55,265 nt of DNA from Streptomyces iranensis (GTDB lineage Bacteria > Actinomycetota > Actinomycetes > Streptomycetales > Streptomycetaceae), in the NCBI RefSeq assembly GCF_017874715.1, contig NZ_JAGGLR010000045.1, positions 1 through 55,265 of the forward strand, given 5' to 3'. Position numbers and translations under genes: made by a program. Within the stretch, counting starts at the first letter, position 1. Each line of letters starts with the position of its first letter. Below, piece after piece: positions 53,201 through 55,265 of this stretch. Below the pieces are notes generated by a model that did not search any database, was not told the DNA's origin, and saw only the letters and a program-made list of their open reading frames with translations.

Positions 53201-55265
53201 GGCCCAGCACCACTCGTTCAACCGACGCGACCGGCTGCCCGAGCCCGTCGGCCACGTCGAGCGCCACCGTGTCCGGGTCCAGCGGCCTGATCCGTACGCG
53301 GACCGCTGTCGCGCCGGCGGCGTGCAACGTGACGCCCGCGAACGACTGTGCCGCTCGGGCCCCGAGCACGTGCAGGGCCGCTTCGAACAGCGCGGGATGC
53401 AGGCCGAATGCGGCGGCATCGTTCGTCGTCGGCTCGGGCAGGGCGGCCTCGGCGTACAGCGTGTCCCCGCTCTGCCAGGCCCCGGTCAGCCCTCGAAACG
53501 CAGGTCCCGGGGAGTACCCCGCCTCGGCGAGCTCGTCGTACAACCCCTCGACCTCGATCGGCACGGCCCCCGCAGGCGGCCACGCGACCATCATCGGCGG
53601 CTCCGGGGCCGCGTCCCGGACGAGCACCCCGGCGGCGTACCGGACCCACTCCTCGTCCTCGACCCTGGCGTGCACACTGAAAGCCCGATGCCCCGACCCG
53701 TCCGGCCCCCCGACCGCGACCTGAACCTGCACGCCCGCCCGCTCGGGCACCACCAGCGGCGCCTCGACCGCAAGCTCTTCCACGCGCTCGTACCCGACCT
53801 CGTCGCCCGCCCGCAAGGCCAGCTCGACGAGGGCCGCGGCGGGCATGACCACCTGACCGCCGGCCACGTTGCCGGTCAGCCACGGGTGGGTGCGCTGAGA
53901 CACCCGGCCGGTCAGCAGCATGCCTTCCGCGTCGGCCAGGGAGACCGCCGCCCCGAGCAACGGATGGTTGGCCGCCCCCAGCCCGGCCGAGCCGACGTCA
54001 CCCACGGCGGGTGCATCGTCCACCCAGTACCGTTCCCGTTGGAACGCGTACGTCGGCAGCTCGACCCTGCGCCCGCCCGCCAGCAACGCTTTCCAATCAA
54101 CCCCGACACCACGCGCGTACGCCTTCCCCACCGCCCCAACCACCGCCAACGGCTCCGAACCGTCCTTGCGCAAGGTCGCGAACGCCGCCGCGTCATCGCC
54201 CAAACTCTCCTGGGCCATCGCCGCCAACACCCCGCCCGGCCCCACCTCCAGAAACGTCCGCACACCCCTCTCACCCAGCTCCCGCACCCCATCCGCGAAC
54301 CGCACCGTCGCCCGCACCTGCTCCACCCAGTACTCGGCGTCCGCAGTCAGCAGCCCGCCGGTCACCGTCGACACGACCGGGATCTGCGGGGCGTGGAACC
54401 TCAGCGAGGACACCACTTCCCGGAACTCACCCAACATCGGCTCCATCAACGGCGAATGGAACGCGTGACTCACCCGCAAACGCCGCGACTTCTCAAACCG
54501 TGCGGCGATCTCGACCACCGCGTCCTCATCCCCGGACACCACCACCGACGCCGGACCATTGACCGCCGCCAGTCCCACCCGATCCGTCAACCACGGCCTG
54601 ACTTCGGCTTCAGACGCCTGAATCGACACCATCGCCCCACCCGAAGGAAGGGCCTGCATCAACCGGCCCCTCGCGGACACCAGCTTCGCCGCGTCCTCAA
54701 GAGACAACACCCCGGCCACATGCGCCGCCGCCACCTCACCGATGGAATGACCCAGCAAGTAATCCGGCTGCACACCCCACGACTCAAGAAGCCGGAAAAG
54801 CGCCACCTCCACCGCGAACAACGCCGGCTGCGCGAACCCGGTCTGATCCAGCGACTCTCCATCGACCCGCACAAGACCCGGCTCGAAGACCGCACACACC
54901 TCATCAAACGCCGCCGCGAACACCGGAAACGCCGCATACAACTCCCGGCCCATACCCGAGATCTGACTGCCCTGACCGGTAAACATCAACGCCAGCCCAC
55001 CACGCACGACCACCGCGACATCCACGCTTTCCAAGGCCGCCAGCAACGACTCCCGATCAGCGCCCACCACCACCGCGCGATAATCGAACGCAGTCCGGGA
55101 CACCAGCGACCACCCCACATCCACCGGCTCCAACCCCGGCCGCTCCTCCACAAACGCCCTCAACCGATCGGCCTGCGCCCGCACCCCCGCCGCCGTCTTC
55201 GCCGACACCACCCACGGCACCACCGACCCATCCCGCTCGCCGAACATTTCCGATTCGCCAGGCCC
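32271..55265 (-). CDS. Type I modular PKS A (5' part beyond window): five modules visible
   Basis: An open frame runs from the right edge to a TGA at 32273-32271. About 7660 codons are visible, and the true start lies off-window. The internal Met at 55247 is within a KS-AT linker and is not a start. Visible order: A0 AT-DH(inactive)-KR-ACP, A1 KS-AT-DH-KR-ACP, A2 KS-AT-DH(eroded)-ACP, A3 KS-AT-DH-ER-KR-ACP, A4 KS-AT-KR-ACP, then a C-terminal docking domain (helical LAEIDRLERALEAAAQ and MEKLLLKW segments) matching the coiled start of PKS B. ATs of A0, A1, A3 and A4 carry GHSIGE/HAFH (malonyl); that of A2 has GHSQGE/YASH (methylmalonyl). Four visible KS domains have intact catalytic residues. 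No loading module is in view. Confidence 0.97.
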   Translation of the reverse strand, partial: GPGESEMFGERDGSVVPWVVSAKTAAGVRAQADRLRAFVEERPGLEPVDVGWSLVSRTAFDYRAVVVGADRESLLAALESVDVAVVVRGGLALMFTGQGSQISGMGRELYAAFPVFAAAFDEVCAVFEPGLVRVDGESLDQTGFAQPALFAVEVALFRLLESWGVQPDYLLGHSIGEVAAAHVAGVLSLEDAAKLVSARGRLMQALPSGGAMVSIQASEAEVRPWLTDRVGLAAVNGPASVVVSGDEDAVVEIAARFEKSRRLRVSHAFHSPLMEPMLGEFREVVSSLRFHAPQIPVVSTVTGGLLTADAEYWVEQVRATVRFADGVRELGERGVRTFLEVGPGGVLAAMAQESLGDDAAAFATLRKDGSEPLAVVGAVGKAYARGVGVDWKALLAGGRRVELPTYAFQRERYWVDDAPAVGDVGSAGLGAANHPLLGAAVSLADAEGMLLTGRVSQRTHPWLTGNVAGGQVVMPAAALVELALRAGDEVGYERVEELAVEAPLVVPERAGVQVQVAVGGPDGSGHRAFSVHARVEDEEWVRYAAGVLVRDAAPEPPMMVAWPPAGAVPIEVEGLYDELAEAGYSPGPAFRGLTGAWQSGDTLYAEAALPEPTTNDAAAFGLHPALFEAALHVLGARAAQSFAGVTLHAAGATAVRVRIRPLDPDTVALDVADGLGQPVASVERVVLGPVAELLAPGRRDSVFRVDWVPAPAGRTAAMAEPEITTVRAGDGRSAEAVHDAVAEGLETLQSWLAEPRSAGSRLVFVTRGAVATGADEDITDLAAAAVWGLVRSAQAENPGRFVLVDLDGDDTSALPTALASGEQQVAVRAGSVLVPRLVRLGTDGAAPPLLEPGGTVLVTGGTGTLGALIARHLVAEHGARHLLLTSRRGSVADGASELVAELAGMGAEATVVACDAADREALAEVLSGIPAEHPLTAVIHTAGVADDGLLTSMTRQRVDAVLRPKVDAVLNLHELTAGDDLTSFVVFSSAAAVFGGAGQANYAAANAFADAFAQHRKASGRPASALSWGLWAQRSGVTGHLADTDLNRMARAGLVPLSNDEGLALFDSARSSAYAHTVPIRLNVAALRRGGDDVPPLLSTLVGRARRSRTGTGTLAHLPAAERAEFLIGLVRSHAAVVLGRPGSGPIDSGKAFRDLGFDSLTAVELRNRLSTATGLPLPATVVFDYPTAQALADHLETELLGVQPAAPVAAATATDTDPIVVVSMSCRFPGGVTTPEELWQLLESDGDVISTFPVDRGWEIEGLYDPDPDAVGKTYSIAGGFLEAVSDFDAGFFGISPREAVAMDPQQRLLLETAWEAFEQAGIDPESLRGSRTGVFVGSNGQDYALRLGRVASGVEGYLASGSSASVASGRVSYTFGLEGPAVTVDTACSSSLVALHLAAQALRQGECSMALAGGVTVMSSPYSFVEFSRQRGLAADGRCKSFSGAADGTGWSEGVGWLLLERLSDAERLGHEVLAVVRGSAVNQDGASNGLTAPNGPAQQRVIRQALANAGLSPADVDVVEAHGTGTRLGDPIEAQALLATYGQDRDQPLLLGSIKSNIGHTQAAAGVAGVIKMVLAMRHGVVPRTLHVDEPSPEVDWSSGAVSLATSQVAWPVVGRVCRSAVSSFGVSGTNAHVVLEAAPGKTDESEARLRVPVVPWVVSAKTAAGVRAQALRLRAFVEERPGLEPVDVGWSLVSRTAFDYRAVVVGEDRESLLAALENVDVAAVARGGLALMFTGQGSQISGMGRELYAAFPVFAAAFDEVCAVFEPGLVRVDGESLDQTGFAQPALFAVEVALFRLLESWGVQPDYLLGHSIGEVAAAHVAGVLSLEDAAKLVSARGRLMQALPSGGAMVSIQASEAEVRPWLTDRVGLAAVNGPASVVVSGDEDAVVEIAARFEKSRRLRVSHAFHSPLMEPMLAELREVVSSLTFRTPEIPIVSTVTGGLLTADAEYWVEQVRATVRFADGVRELGNRGVRTLLEVGPGGVLAAMAQESLDDDAAAFAMLRKDVAEPRAAVAALGRLYERGVPVDVKALVSGGRRVELPTYAFQRERYWLDAAPQASEGEVGHPLLATVVSLPDAGGVILTGKVSTRSPSWAADHVVLGMRLLPSTAFVELVLRAADEVGCERVEELILHRPLVLPERSACQVQVAVTGADAAGGRTFTVHARTDEGEWARHASGALTTGASAEPSGMAEWPPAGAVRLDVDELSAELVGAGHEYGPAGQGLSGAWQREDTLYAEVRLPGEDASGYGLHPMLFDTALQVLGADGGLPHSFSGIRLHAGEAAVGRVRLTRLGPDTVTVEFADGAGRPVASVERVTVRPVSEVEFGGGRPDSLFEVSWVPVSAAPVDGGKTVVLGAGGFADLVDAEPDVVLVERSWDTSDGVAGVVHAAVREALDLIQAWLAEPGLSAARLVFVTRGAVAVGGGEEVSDLAGAAVWGLVRSAQSEHPGRFGLADRDGNSTVALPAGEAQVAFRGGEVFVPRLARVAGVGDRPRLDPGGTVLVTGGTGTLGGVIARHLVSAYGIKKLVLIGRSGPQAPGARQLAADLAELGANAALVACDAADREALAAVLADIPAEHPLTAVVHAAGIVDDGLLASMTGPQLDAVLRPKVDAVVNLHELTAGLQLAAFVTFSSSAAVFGAPGQGNYAAANAFLDAFAGHRRALGLPAASLGWGLWAQRSGVSGHLDAVGTGRLARAGLVPLAGEEALALFDAACAAGRAHTVPARLNLAALRSGHDDVPPVLRGLVPRRRKADAGSVEPLAVMSGDERTAFLVDLVRTHAAVVLGRSGAAAVDAERAFRELGFDSLTAVELRNRLAKATGLRLPATVVFDYPSAQALAGHLEAELLGNRVDLSAPVVVAGAVEDDPIVVVSMSCRFPGGVSTPEELWELLSSGGDAITGFPTDRGWDIEELYDPDPAAAGKTYAIEGGFLHDAGDFDAAFFGISSREAVAMDPQQRVLLETAWEAFERAGFAPESLRGSRTGVFVGSNGQDYASRLTAVPESVEGYLGIGNTGSVASGRISYTFGLEGPAVTVDTACSSSLVALHLAAQALRQGECSMALAGGVTVMSTPYTFVEFSRQRGLSADGRCKAFAAGADGTGWGEGAGWLLLERLSDAERLGHEVLALVRGSAVNQDGASNGLTAPNGPSQQRVIRQALANARLSPADVDVVEAHGTGTTLGDPIEAQALLATYGQDRDRPLLLGSIKSNIGHTQAAAGVAGVIKMVLAMRHGVVPRTLHVDEPSPEVDWSSGAVSLATSQVPWPDVDRVCRSAVSSFGVSGTNAHVVLEAAPDGPETSERRSEAAAPWVVSAKTEEGVREQVERLTAFVAERPGLDPVDVGWSLASRSVFEYRAVVGEGLVVRAGGGKVVFVFPGQGSQWAGMAVELLDQSPVFVKSIEDCAAALSEFVDWSLVEVLRGGGGELDRVDVVQPVLWAVMVSLAELWRSYGVSPDAVVGHSQGEIAAAVVAGALSLRDGARVVALRSRVLLRIAGVGGMVSVGLSADEVRARLEGRPLGIAAYNGPSSVVVSGPADALDEWRVELESSGVRARRIPVDYASHSADVDGLREEILELLAPVAPRSGQVPFYSALTGELFDTSGLDCGYWFESLRRPVLFEQATRALVGDGHGVLIECSPHPVLTVGVQEVAVGSLRRDDGGLQRFLTSVAEAWTHGVEVDWKAVYPRGKQVQLPTYAFQRERYWLDVAPLGEAGHPLGTAVSLARDGGLVMTGRVSLRTHQWLAGHRLGERVLLPGTAFVELALRASDEVGCDRLDELVIQAPVVVPERGTVQVQIAVAGTEENGRRDFTVYARADEQSPWTQHATGTLSQAIPVDAVVLSPWPPAGARAVDGAGEVLAGVWQLDDTVYAEARLPQGITGEASAYGLHPVLFDAALTALRATGAESDTLPFSFSGVTLHATGATEVRLRLSPAGPDAVAVDIADGVGQPVASVERLVLRPAPDDATTASGTATEAIRPRVERRKARSSTGGGSGLAAMPEPERLTYLADLVRSHAAAVLGQAGVAAVETGRAFKDLGLDSLTAVELRTRLAEAIGRRLPATVVFDHPTPAALVEFLNAEVLGERLEVAEPVVAAAVDGDPIVVVSMSCRYPGGVTTPEELWRLVVDGTDAITGFPPDRGWDVDGLYDPDPETPGKSYVVEGGFLDDVSGFDAAFFGISAREAVAMDPQQRLLLETAWEAFERAGLDPGSLHGSRTGVFVGTSGQDYISRLHTVPEGAEGYLVSGSSASVASGRVSYTFGLEGPAVTVDTACSSSLVALHLAAQALRQGECSMALAGGVMVMSTPDVFVEFSRQRGLAADGRCKSFSGTADGTGWSEGVGWLLLERQSDAERQGHEILAFVRGSAVNQDGASNGLTAPNGPAQQRVIRQALANAGLSPADVDVVEAHGTGTRLGDPIEAQALLATYGQDRVQPLLLGSIKSNIGHTQAAAGVAGVIKMVLAMRHGVVPQTLHVDSPSPEVDWASGAVSLATSRLEWPAVGRVCRSAVSSFGVSGTNAHVVLEAAPGKTDESETRPRVPVVPVVPWVVSAKTAAGVRAQALRLRAFVEERPGLEPVDVGWSLASRPLFDHRAVVVGADRDELLARLADVEAEAVARGALALMFTGQGSQTPGMGRGLYEVFPVFAAAFDEVCAVFEPGLLLADVEALDRTEHAQPALFALEVALFRLLESWGIAPDYLLGHSIGEVAAAHVAGVLSLEDAAKLVSARGRLMQALPSGGAMVSIQASEAEVRPWLTDRVAIAAVNGPVSVVVSGDEDVVLAVAARFAKSRRLRVSHAFHSPLMEPMLGEFREVVSSLRFHAPQIPVVSTVTGGLLTADAEYWVEQVRATVRFADGVRELGDRGVRTFLEVGPGGVLAAMAQESLGDDAAAFATLRKDVAEPRAVVGAAGRLHVRGIRLDWKALMPGGRRVDLPVYAFQHERYWLEATSSAADVTSVGLGAANHPLLGAAVFRADGEGVLLTGRISLRTHSWLADHTVVGRVLLPGTAFVELALRAGDEVGCGRVDELIVQAPLVLPERDGVQVQVAVAGPDEAGRCAFTVYARPDGATEWVRHASGTLGGAQPGQAVDLSQWPPAGAEPVDVSEVYPRLVDAGYAYGPVFQGLAAAWRGDGVMYAEVRLPGEATRDASTFGVHPALLDAAQHVMSVGDFGDGSRQTGLPFSFSGVTLHASGATAARVRMAPAGTDALALEIADPAGRPVVSIERLVLRPVSGAMAAVARPAHHDSLFRVGWVPVETGTVAPVGKWAVLEDREFAAELTAAGVTASAHNDLADVDPAAGTVVALIGTSGSSAAAVHDTAGRALELVRAWLADARLSDARLVVVTHGAAGDDITDPAGAAVWGLLRSAQAENPGRFVLADLDDGGAAALPGAMATGESQLLVRDGSVLVPRLTRLAEDAGLIPPPGPAWRLDVTGASGTVDNLALVEAPEALRELGAGEVRLAVRAAGVNFRDVLVVLGLYPGDAVIGGEGAGVVLETGPGVSSVRPGDEVFGILPDAFGPVTVTDARLLARKPAGWSWEQAAAVPIVYLTAYYGLVDLAAARAGERIVIHAAAGGVGFAATQLARHLGLEVFGTASAGKWDALRAGGFDDEHIAGSRTLDFERQFLDATGGAGVDVVLDCLAGEFVDASLRLLPHGGRFLELGKTDIRDPRAVAERYPGVSYRAYDLIEAAGAERIREMLAELLELFDRGVLAPLPVTTWDVRRGRDAVRNLSQAKLVGKAVLTIPRGLDPDGTTLITGGTGALGALVARHLVTAYQVKHLLLAGRRGADAPGAAELLAELTGLGAQVTMVACDVADRDAVAATLASIPAAHPLTAVVHTAGVVDDGLLPAMTTDRLDAVLRPKVDAVLNLHELTRELDLAAFVLFSSSASVVGAAGQGNYAAANAFVDAFAQHRQAQGLPATAVAWGLWAEPGGMTGNLTAIDRSRMARAGLLPLTAGEGLALFDAARRSDQARTVAMRVDLATLRTNGDSVPPLLSALVPRTGRRTARSTVDSAGPGLAGQLAAMDAAEQATFLTGLVRSNIATVLGEADADTVDLGKPFRDLGFDSLTAVELRNRLGAATGLRLPATVVFDHPTPTALVEHLRQELLGEHALVATPAAASPATDDDPIVVVSMSCRFPGGVATPEDLWRLVADGTDAVSRFPDDRGWDTDGLYDPDPDAVGKTYAIEGGFLHDAGDFDAAFFGISPREAVAMDPQQRLLLETAWEAFEAAGLDPTSLRGSQTGVFAGIMLNDYASRLQSVPEGVEGYLSSGSSASVASGRVSYAFGLEGPAVSVDTACSSSLVALHLAAQALRQGECSLALAGGVTVMSTPYTFVEFSRQRGLAADGRCKSFSGTADGTGWSEGVGWLLLERQSDAERQGHQILAFVRSSAINQDGASNGLTAPNGPAQQRVIRQALANAGLSPADVDVVEAHGTGTRLGDPIEAQALLATYGQDRDQPLLLGSIKSNIGHTQAAAGVAGVIKMVLAMRHGVVPRTLHVDSPTPEVDWASGGVSLVLSQVSWPAVDRARRAAVSSFGVSGTNAHVVLEAGPGESEMFGERDGSVVPWVVSAKTAAGVRAQALRLRAFVEERPGLEPVDVGWSLVSRTAFDYRAVVVGEDRESLLAALENVDVAAVVRGGLALMFTGQGSQISGMGRELYAAFPVFAAAFDEVCAVFEPGLVRVDGESLDQTGFAQPALFAVEVALFRLLESWGVQPDYLLGHSIGEVAAAHVAGVLSLEDAAKLVSARGRLMQALPSGGAMVSIQASEAEVRPWLTDRVGLAAVNGPASVVVSGDEDAVVEIAARFEKSRRLRVSHAFHSQLMEPMLAELREVVSSLTFRTPEIPIVSTVTGSLLVADPEYWVEQVRATVRFADGVRELGDRGVRTLLEVGPGGVLAAMAQESLDDDAAAFAMLRKDVAEPRAAVAALGRLYERGVPVDVKALVPGGRRVELPTYAFQRERYWLDVTPANGGTTVDPEDARFWEVVDNADLDSFTAKLAVGPDQPLSDVLPALAEWRRRRRERSAVQDWFYRVTWQPAAMPENAGPEGRWLALLPRDGAGEVLLDGLVAQGMRISRITVGDIDGLAERLAGSAPQGVLSLLALDETPDPDHPAMARGTLLTAATIRVLGEAGIEAPLWCVTAGAVATGDADPVRNPVQSQVWGLGRVAALEHPERWGGLVDLPGMPDEQTFVRMAAVLSGGGDEDQIALRNPGVLVRRLVRAEPVSGRAGGGWRPRGTVLITGGTGALGRQVAHWLAGNGAGHIVLTSRSGKNAPGAMELADALIGRGVKVTVAACDVTDRQAVSELVAGLPELTAVVHAAGVGAYRSLAESSAADIAGVMAAKVAGAAHLDEILGDRELDAFVLFSSVAGIWGSGRQSAYAAANAYLDALAQNRRSRGLAGTAVAWGPWGGGGLVSDRDVAGRLSRLGLDQLAPGQALTALGMALERDEPTVTVADVDWARFAPAFTANRARPLIGELPEVRQALADDEPAEVSLRDELAGMPREQAAGVLLDMVRTNAATVLGLAGGATVEPDRPFRELGFDSLTAVELRTRLGAATGLRLPATVVFDYPTPVALAGHLGAGLLGGERVEALPVLAEIDRLERALEAAAQGGTDRALVTARMEKLLLKWNTIESEAAGDDDNGLDAATADDLFDIINNEFGRS
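32274..36895 (-). other. PKS module A4: KS-AT(malonyl)-KR(A-type)-ACP + docking domain
   Basis: The KS starts at about 36893. AT Ser is at 35100-35102, with GHSIGE/HAFH (malonyl). There is no DH. The KR differs from all others in the window: LDD is absent (VGAYRSL), Trp is present in GIWGSG (33150-33152), and Gln lies three residues before the catalytic Tyr (33126-33128). Together these mark an A1-type KR giving the L-configured alcohol. ACP Ser is at 32634-32636. A helical C-terminal docking region follows to the stop. Confidence 0.87.
34400..35580. repeat. 1.2-kb malonyl-AT block, copy in module A4
   Basis: Aligns at constant offset 14718 with 49118-50298 in A1. The right part of A0 (about 54490-55265) carries a third copy. 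Confidence 0.8.
36895..42973 (-). other. PKS module A3: KS-AT(malonyl)-DH-ER-KR-ACP
   Basis: The KS starts at about 42971. AT Ser is at 41166-41168, with GHSIGE/HAFH (malonyl). DH His is at 40290-40292 (HTVVGRVLLP), and the second motif is LLDAAQH. The ER lies at about 38960-38060 and has an intact NADPH loop HAAAGGVG, and LGLYPG where the Tyr/Val stereochemical residue sits. The KR has VDD (B type) and Tyr at 37575-37577. ACP Ser is at 37071-37073. Predicted output: full reduction to a methylene. Its KS end to DH is near-identical to module B2. Confidence 0.87.
40081..42187. repeat. 2.1-kb duplicated block, copy in module A3
   Basis: Partner of 23288-25394. Identity starts abruptly in the DH (tccgggcgcgcgtacacgg) and stops abruptly in the KS after cgaaccccgcac. 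Confidence 0.85.
42975..46658 (-). other. PKS module A2: KS-AT(methylmalonyl)-DH(eroded)-ACP, KR lost
   Basis: The KS starts at about 46658. AT Ser is at 44880-44882, with GHSQGE/YASH, hence methylmalonyl. The DH keeps His (44028-44030), but the motif Gly is Glu (44016-44018). The GYGYGPxFQGL segment is absent, and the second motif reads LFDAALT, without the usual His/Gln. The sequence then passes from the DH end (LVLRPAPDD) through about 45 linker residues straight to the ACP (Ser 43146-43148, GLDSL). No KR Rossmann fold is present. With no ketoreduction the beta-keto group should stay, so the DH has no substrate. Confidence 0.88.
44221..45717. repeat. 1.5-kb duplicated block, copy in module A2
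   Basis: Partner of 29711-31207. Module B3 carries a more diverged version at about 17770-18700. Confidence 0.8.
46660..51618 (-). other. PKS module A1: KS-AT(malonyl)-DH-KR-ACP
   Basis: The KS starts at about 51616. AT Ser is at 49818-49820, with GHSIGE/HAFH, hence malonyl. DH His is at 48960-48962 within an intact HxxxGxxxxP (HVVLGMRLLP), and the second motif LFDTALQ is intact. The KR carries VDD (B type) with Tyr at 47313-47315. ACP Ser is at 46836-46838. Predicted output: a trans double bond. Confidence 0.85.
49118..50298. repeat. 1.2-kb malonyl-AT block, copy in module A1
   Basis: Partner of 34400-35580, with the same start in the post-AT linker and the same end in the KS-AT linker. 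Confidence 0.8.
51660..55265 (-). other. PKS module A0 (partial): AT(malonyl)-DH(inactive)-KR-ACP
   Basis: The KS lies off-window. The AT nucleophile Ser is at 54744-54746 (GHSIGE), and HAFH indicates malonyl-CoA. In the DH the catalytic His is replaced by Asn (53868-53870, in LTGNVAGGQVVMP), and the second catalytic Asp is Glu (53382-53384, in LFEAALH), so dehydration is not expected. The KR has Tyr at 52260-52262, the FSS Ser, and a DD motif (VADDG) of the B type. ACP Ser is at 51786-51788. Predicted output: a beta-hydroxyl of D (B-type) configuration. Confidence 0.85.

Noticed and set aside
55240..55247. ATG at 55247 as the start of PKS A
   Set aside because: It lies inside the KS-AT linker of module A0. 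The frame stays open to the window edge, and the same residues occur internally in module A4.

Overview
The window is high-GC actinomycete DNA. The host family cannot be fixed from sequence alone. Almost all of it is the downstream part of a modular type I polyketide synthase (PKS) cluster read on the minus strand. The rest is a short left flank carrying two cytochrome P450 genes and several decayed gene remnants.

Left flank (1-5054): the first 113 bases hold the 5' end of a minus-strand gene of the TIGR03086/maleylpyruvate-isomerase N-terminal type. Next come a broken C-terminal piece of a family 3 glycoside hydrolase (134-490), P450 no. 1 (566-1792, +), a frameshifted and internally deleted IS66-family transposase (about 1815-2600, -), and P450 no. 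2 (2692-3876, +). Two minus-strand remnants follow that have run together: the C-terminus of an LLM-type F420-dependent oxidoreductase (3889-4225) and a UbiD-family decarboxylase with an internal deletion and frameshifts (4226-4991). A perfect 16-bp hairpin (5020-5054) separates this debris from the PKS operon.

PKS operon (right to left, minus strand): PKS A enters from beyond the right edge (55265) and ends at 32271. PKS B (5720 aa, 32268-15106) follows after 2 nt, then PKS C (1969 aa with thioesterase, 15060-9151). After these come an O-methyltransferase-like gene (9119-8310), an enoyl-CoA carboxylase/reductase (CCR) homologue overlapping it by 4 nt (8313-7078), and a secreted protein that looks like a large subtilase without its catalytic domain (7042-5078).

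Nine modules are visible, named here in order of action A0, A1, A2, A3, A4, B1, B2, B3, C1. Calls come from AT specificity motifs and from reductive-domain active sites. A0: malonyl, inactive DH, KR (start off-window). A1: malonyl, DH-KR. A2: methylmalonyl, eroded DH, no KR. A3: malonyl, DH-ER-KR. A4: malonyl, A-type KR. B1: methylmalonyl, DH-ER-KR, but the KR catalytic Ser is Ala. B2: malonyl, DH-ER-KR. B3: methylmalonyl, DH-KR. C1: divergent AT (IASH instead of YASH), DH with Asp to Glu, KR, TE. The CCR gene and the divergent last AT together suggest that an unusual alkylmalonyl unit is placed at C2. The two P450s and the methyltransferase are probable tailoring enzymes. I do not recognise the product.

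The most notable features are catalytic-residue losses in several reductive domains, complete loss of a KR from A2, and multi-kilobase near-identical blocks shared by distant modules that point to recent duplication or gene conversion. Further points are the non-catalytic subtilase-like gene at the operon end and the pile-up of pseudogenes at the left boundary. The loading module and earliest extension modules lie outside the window.
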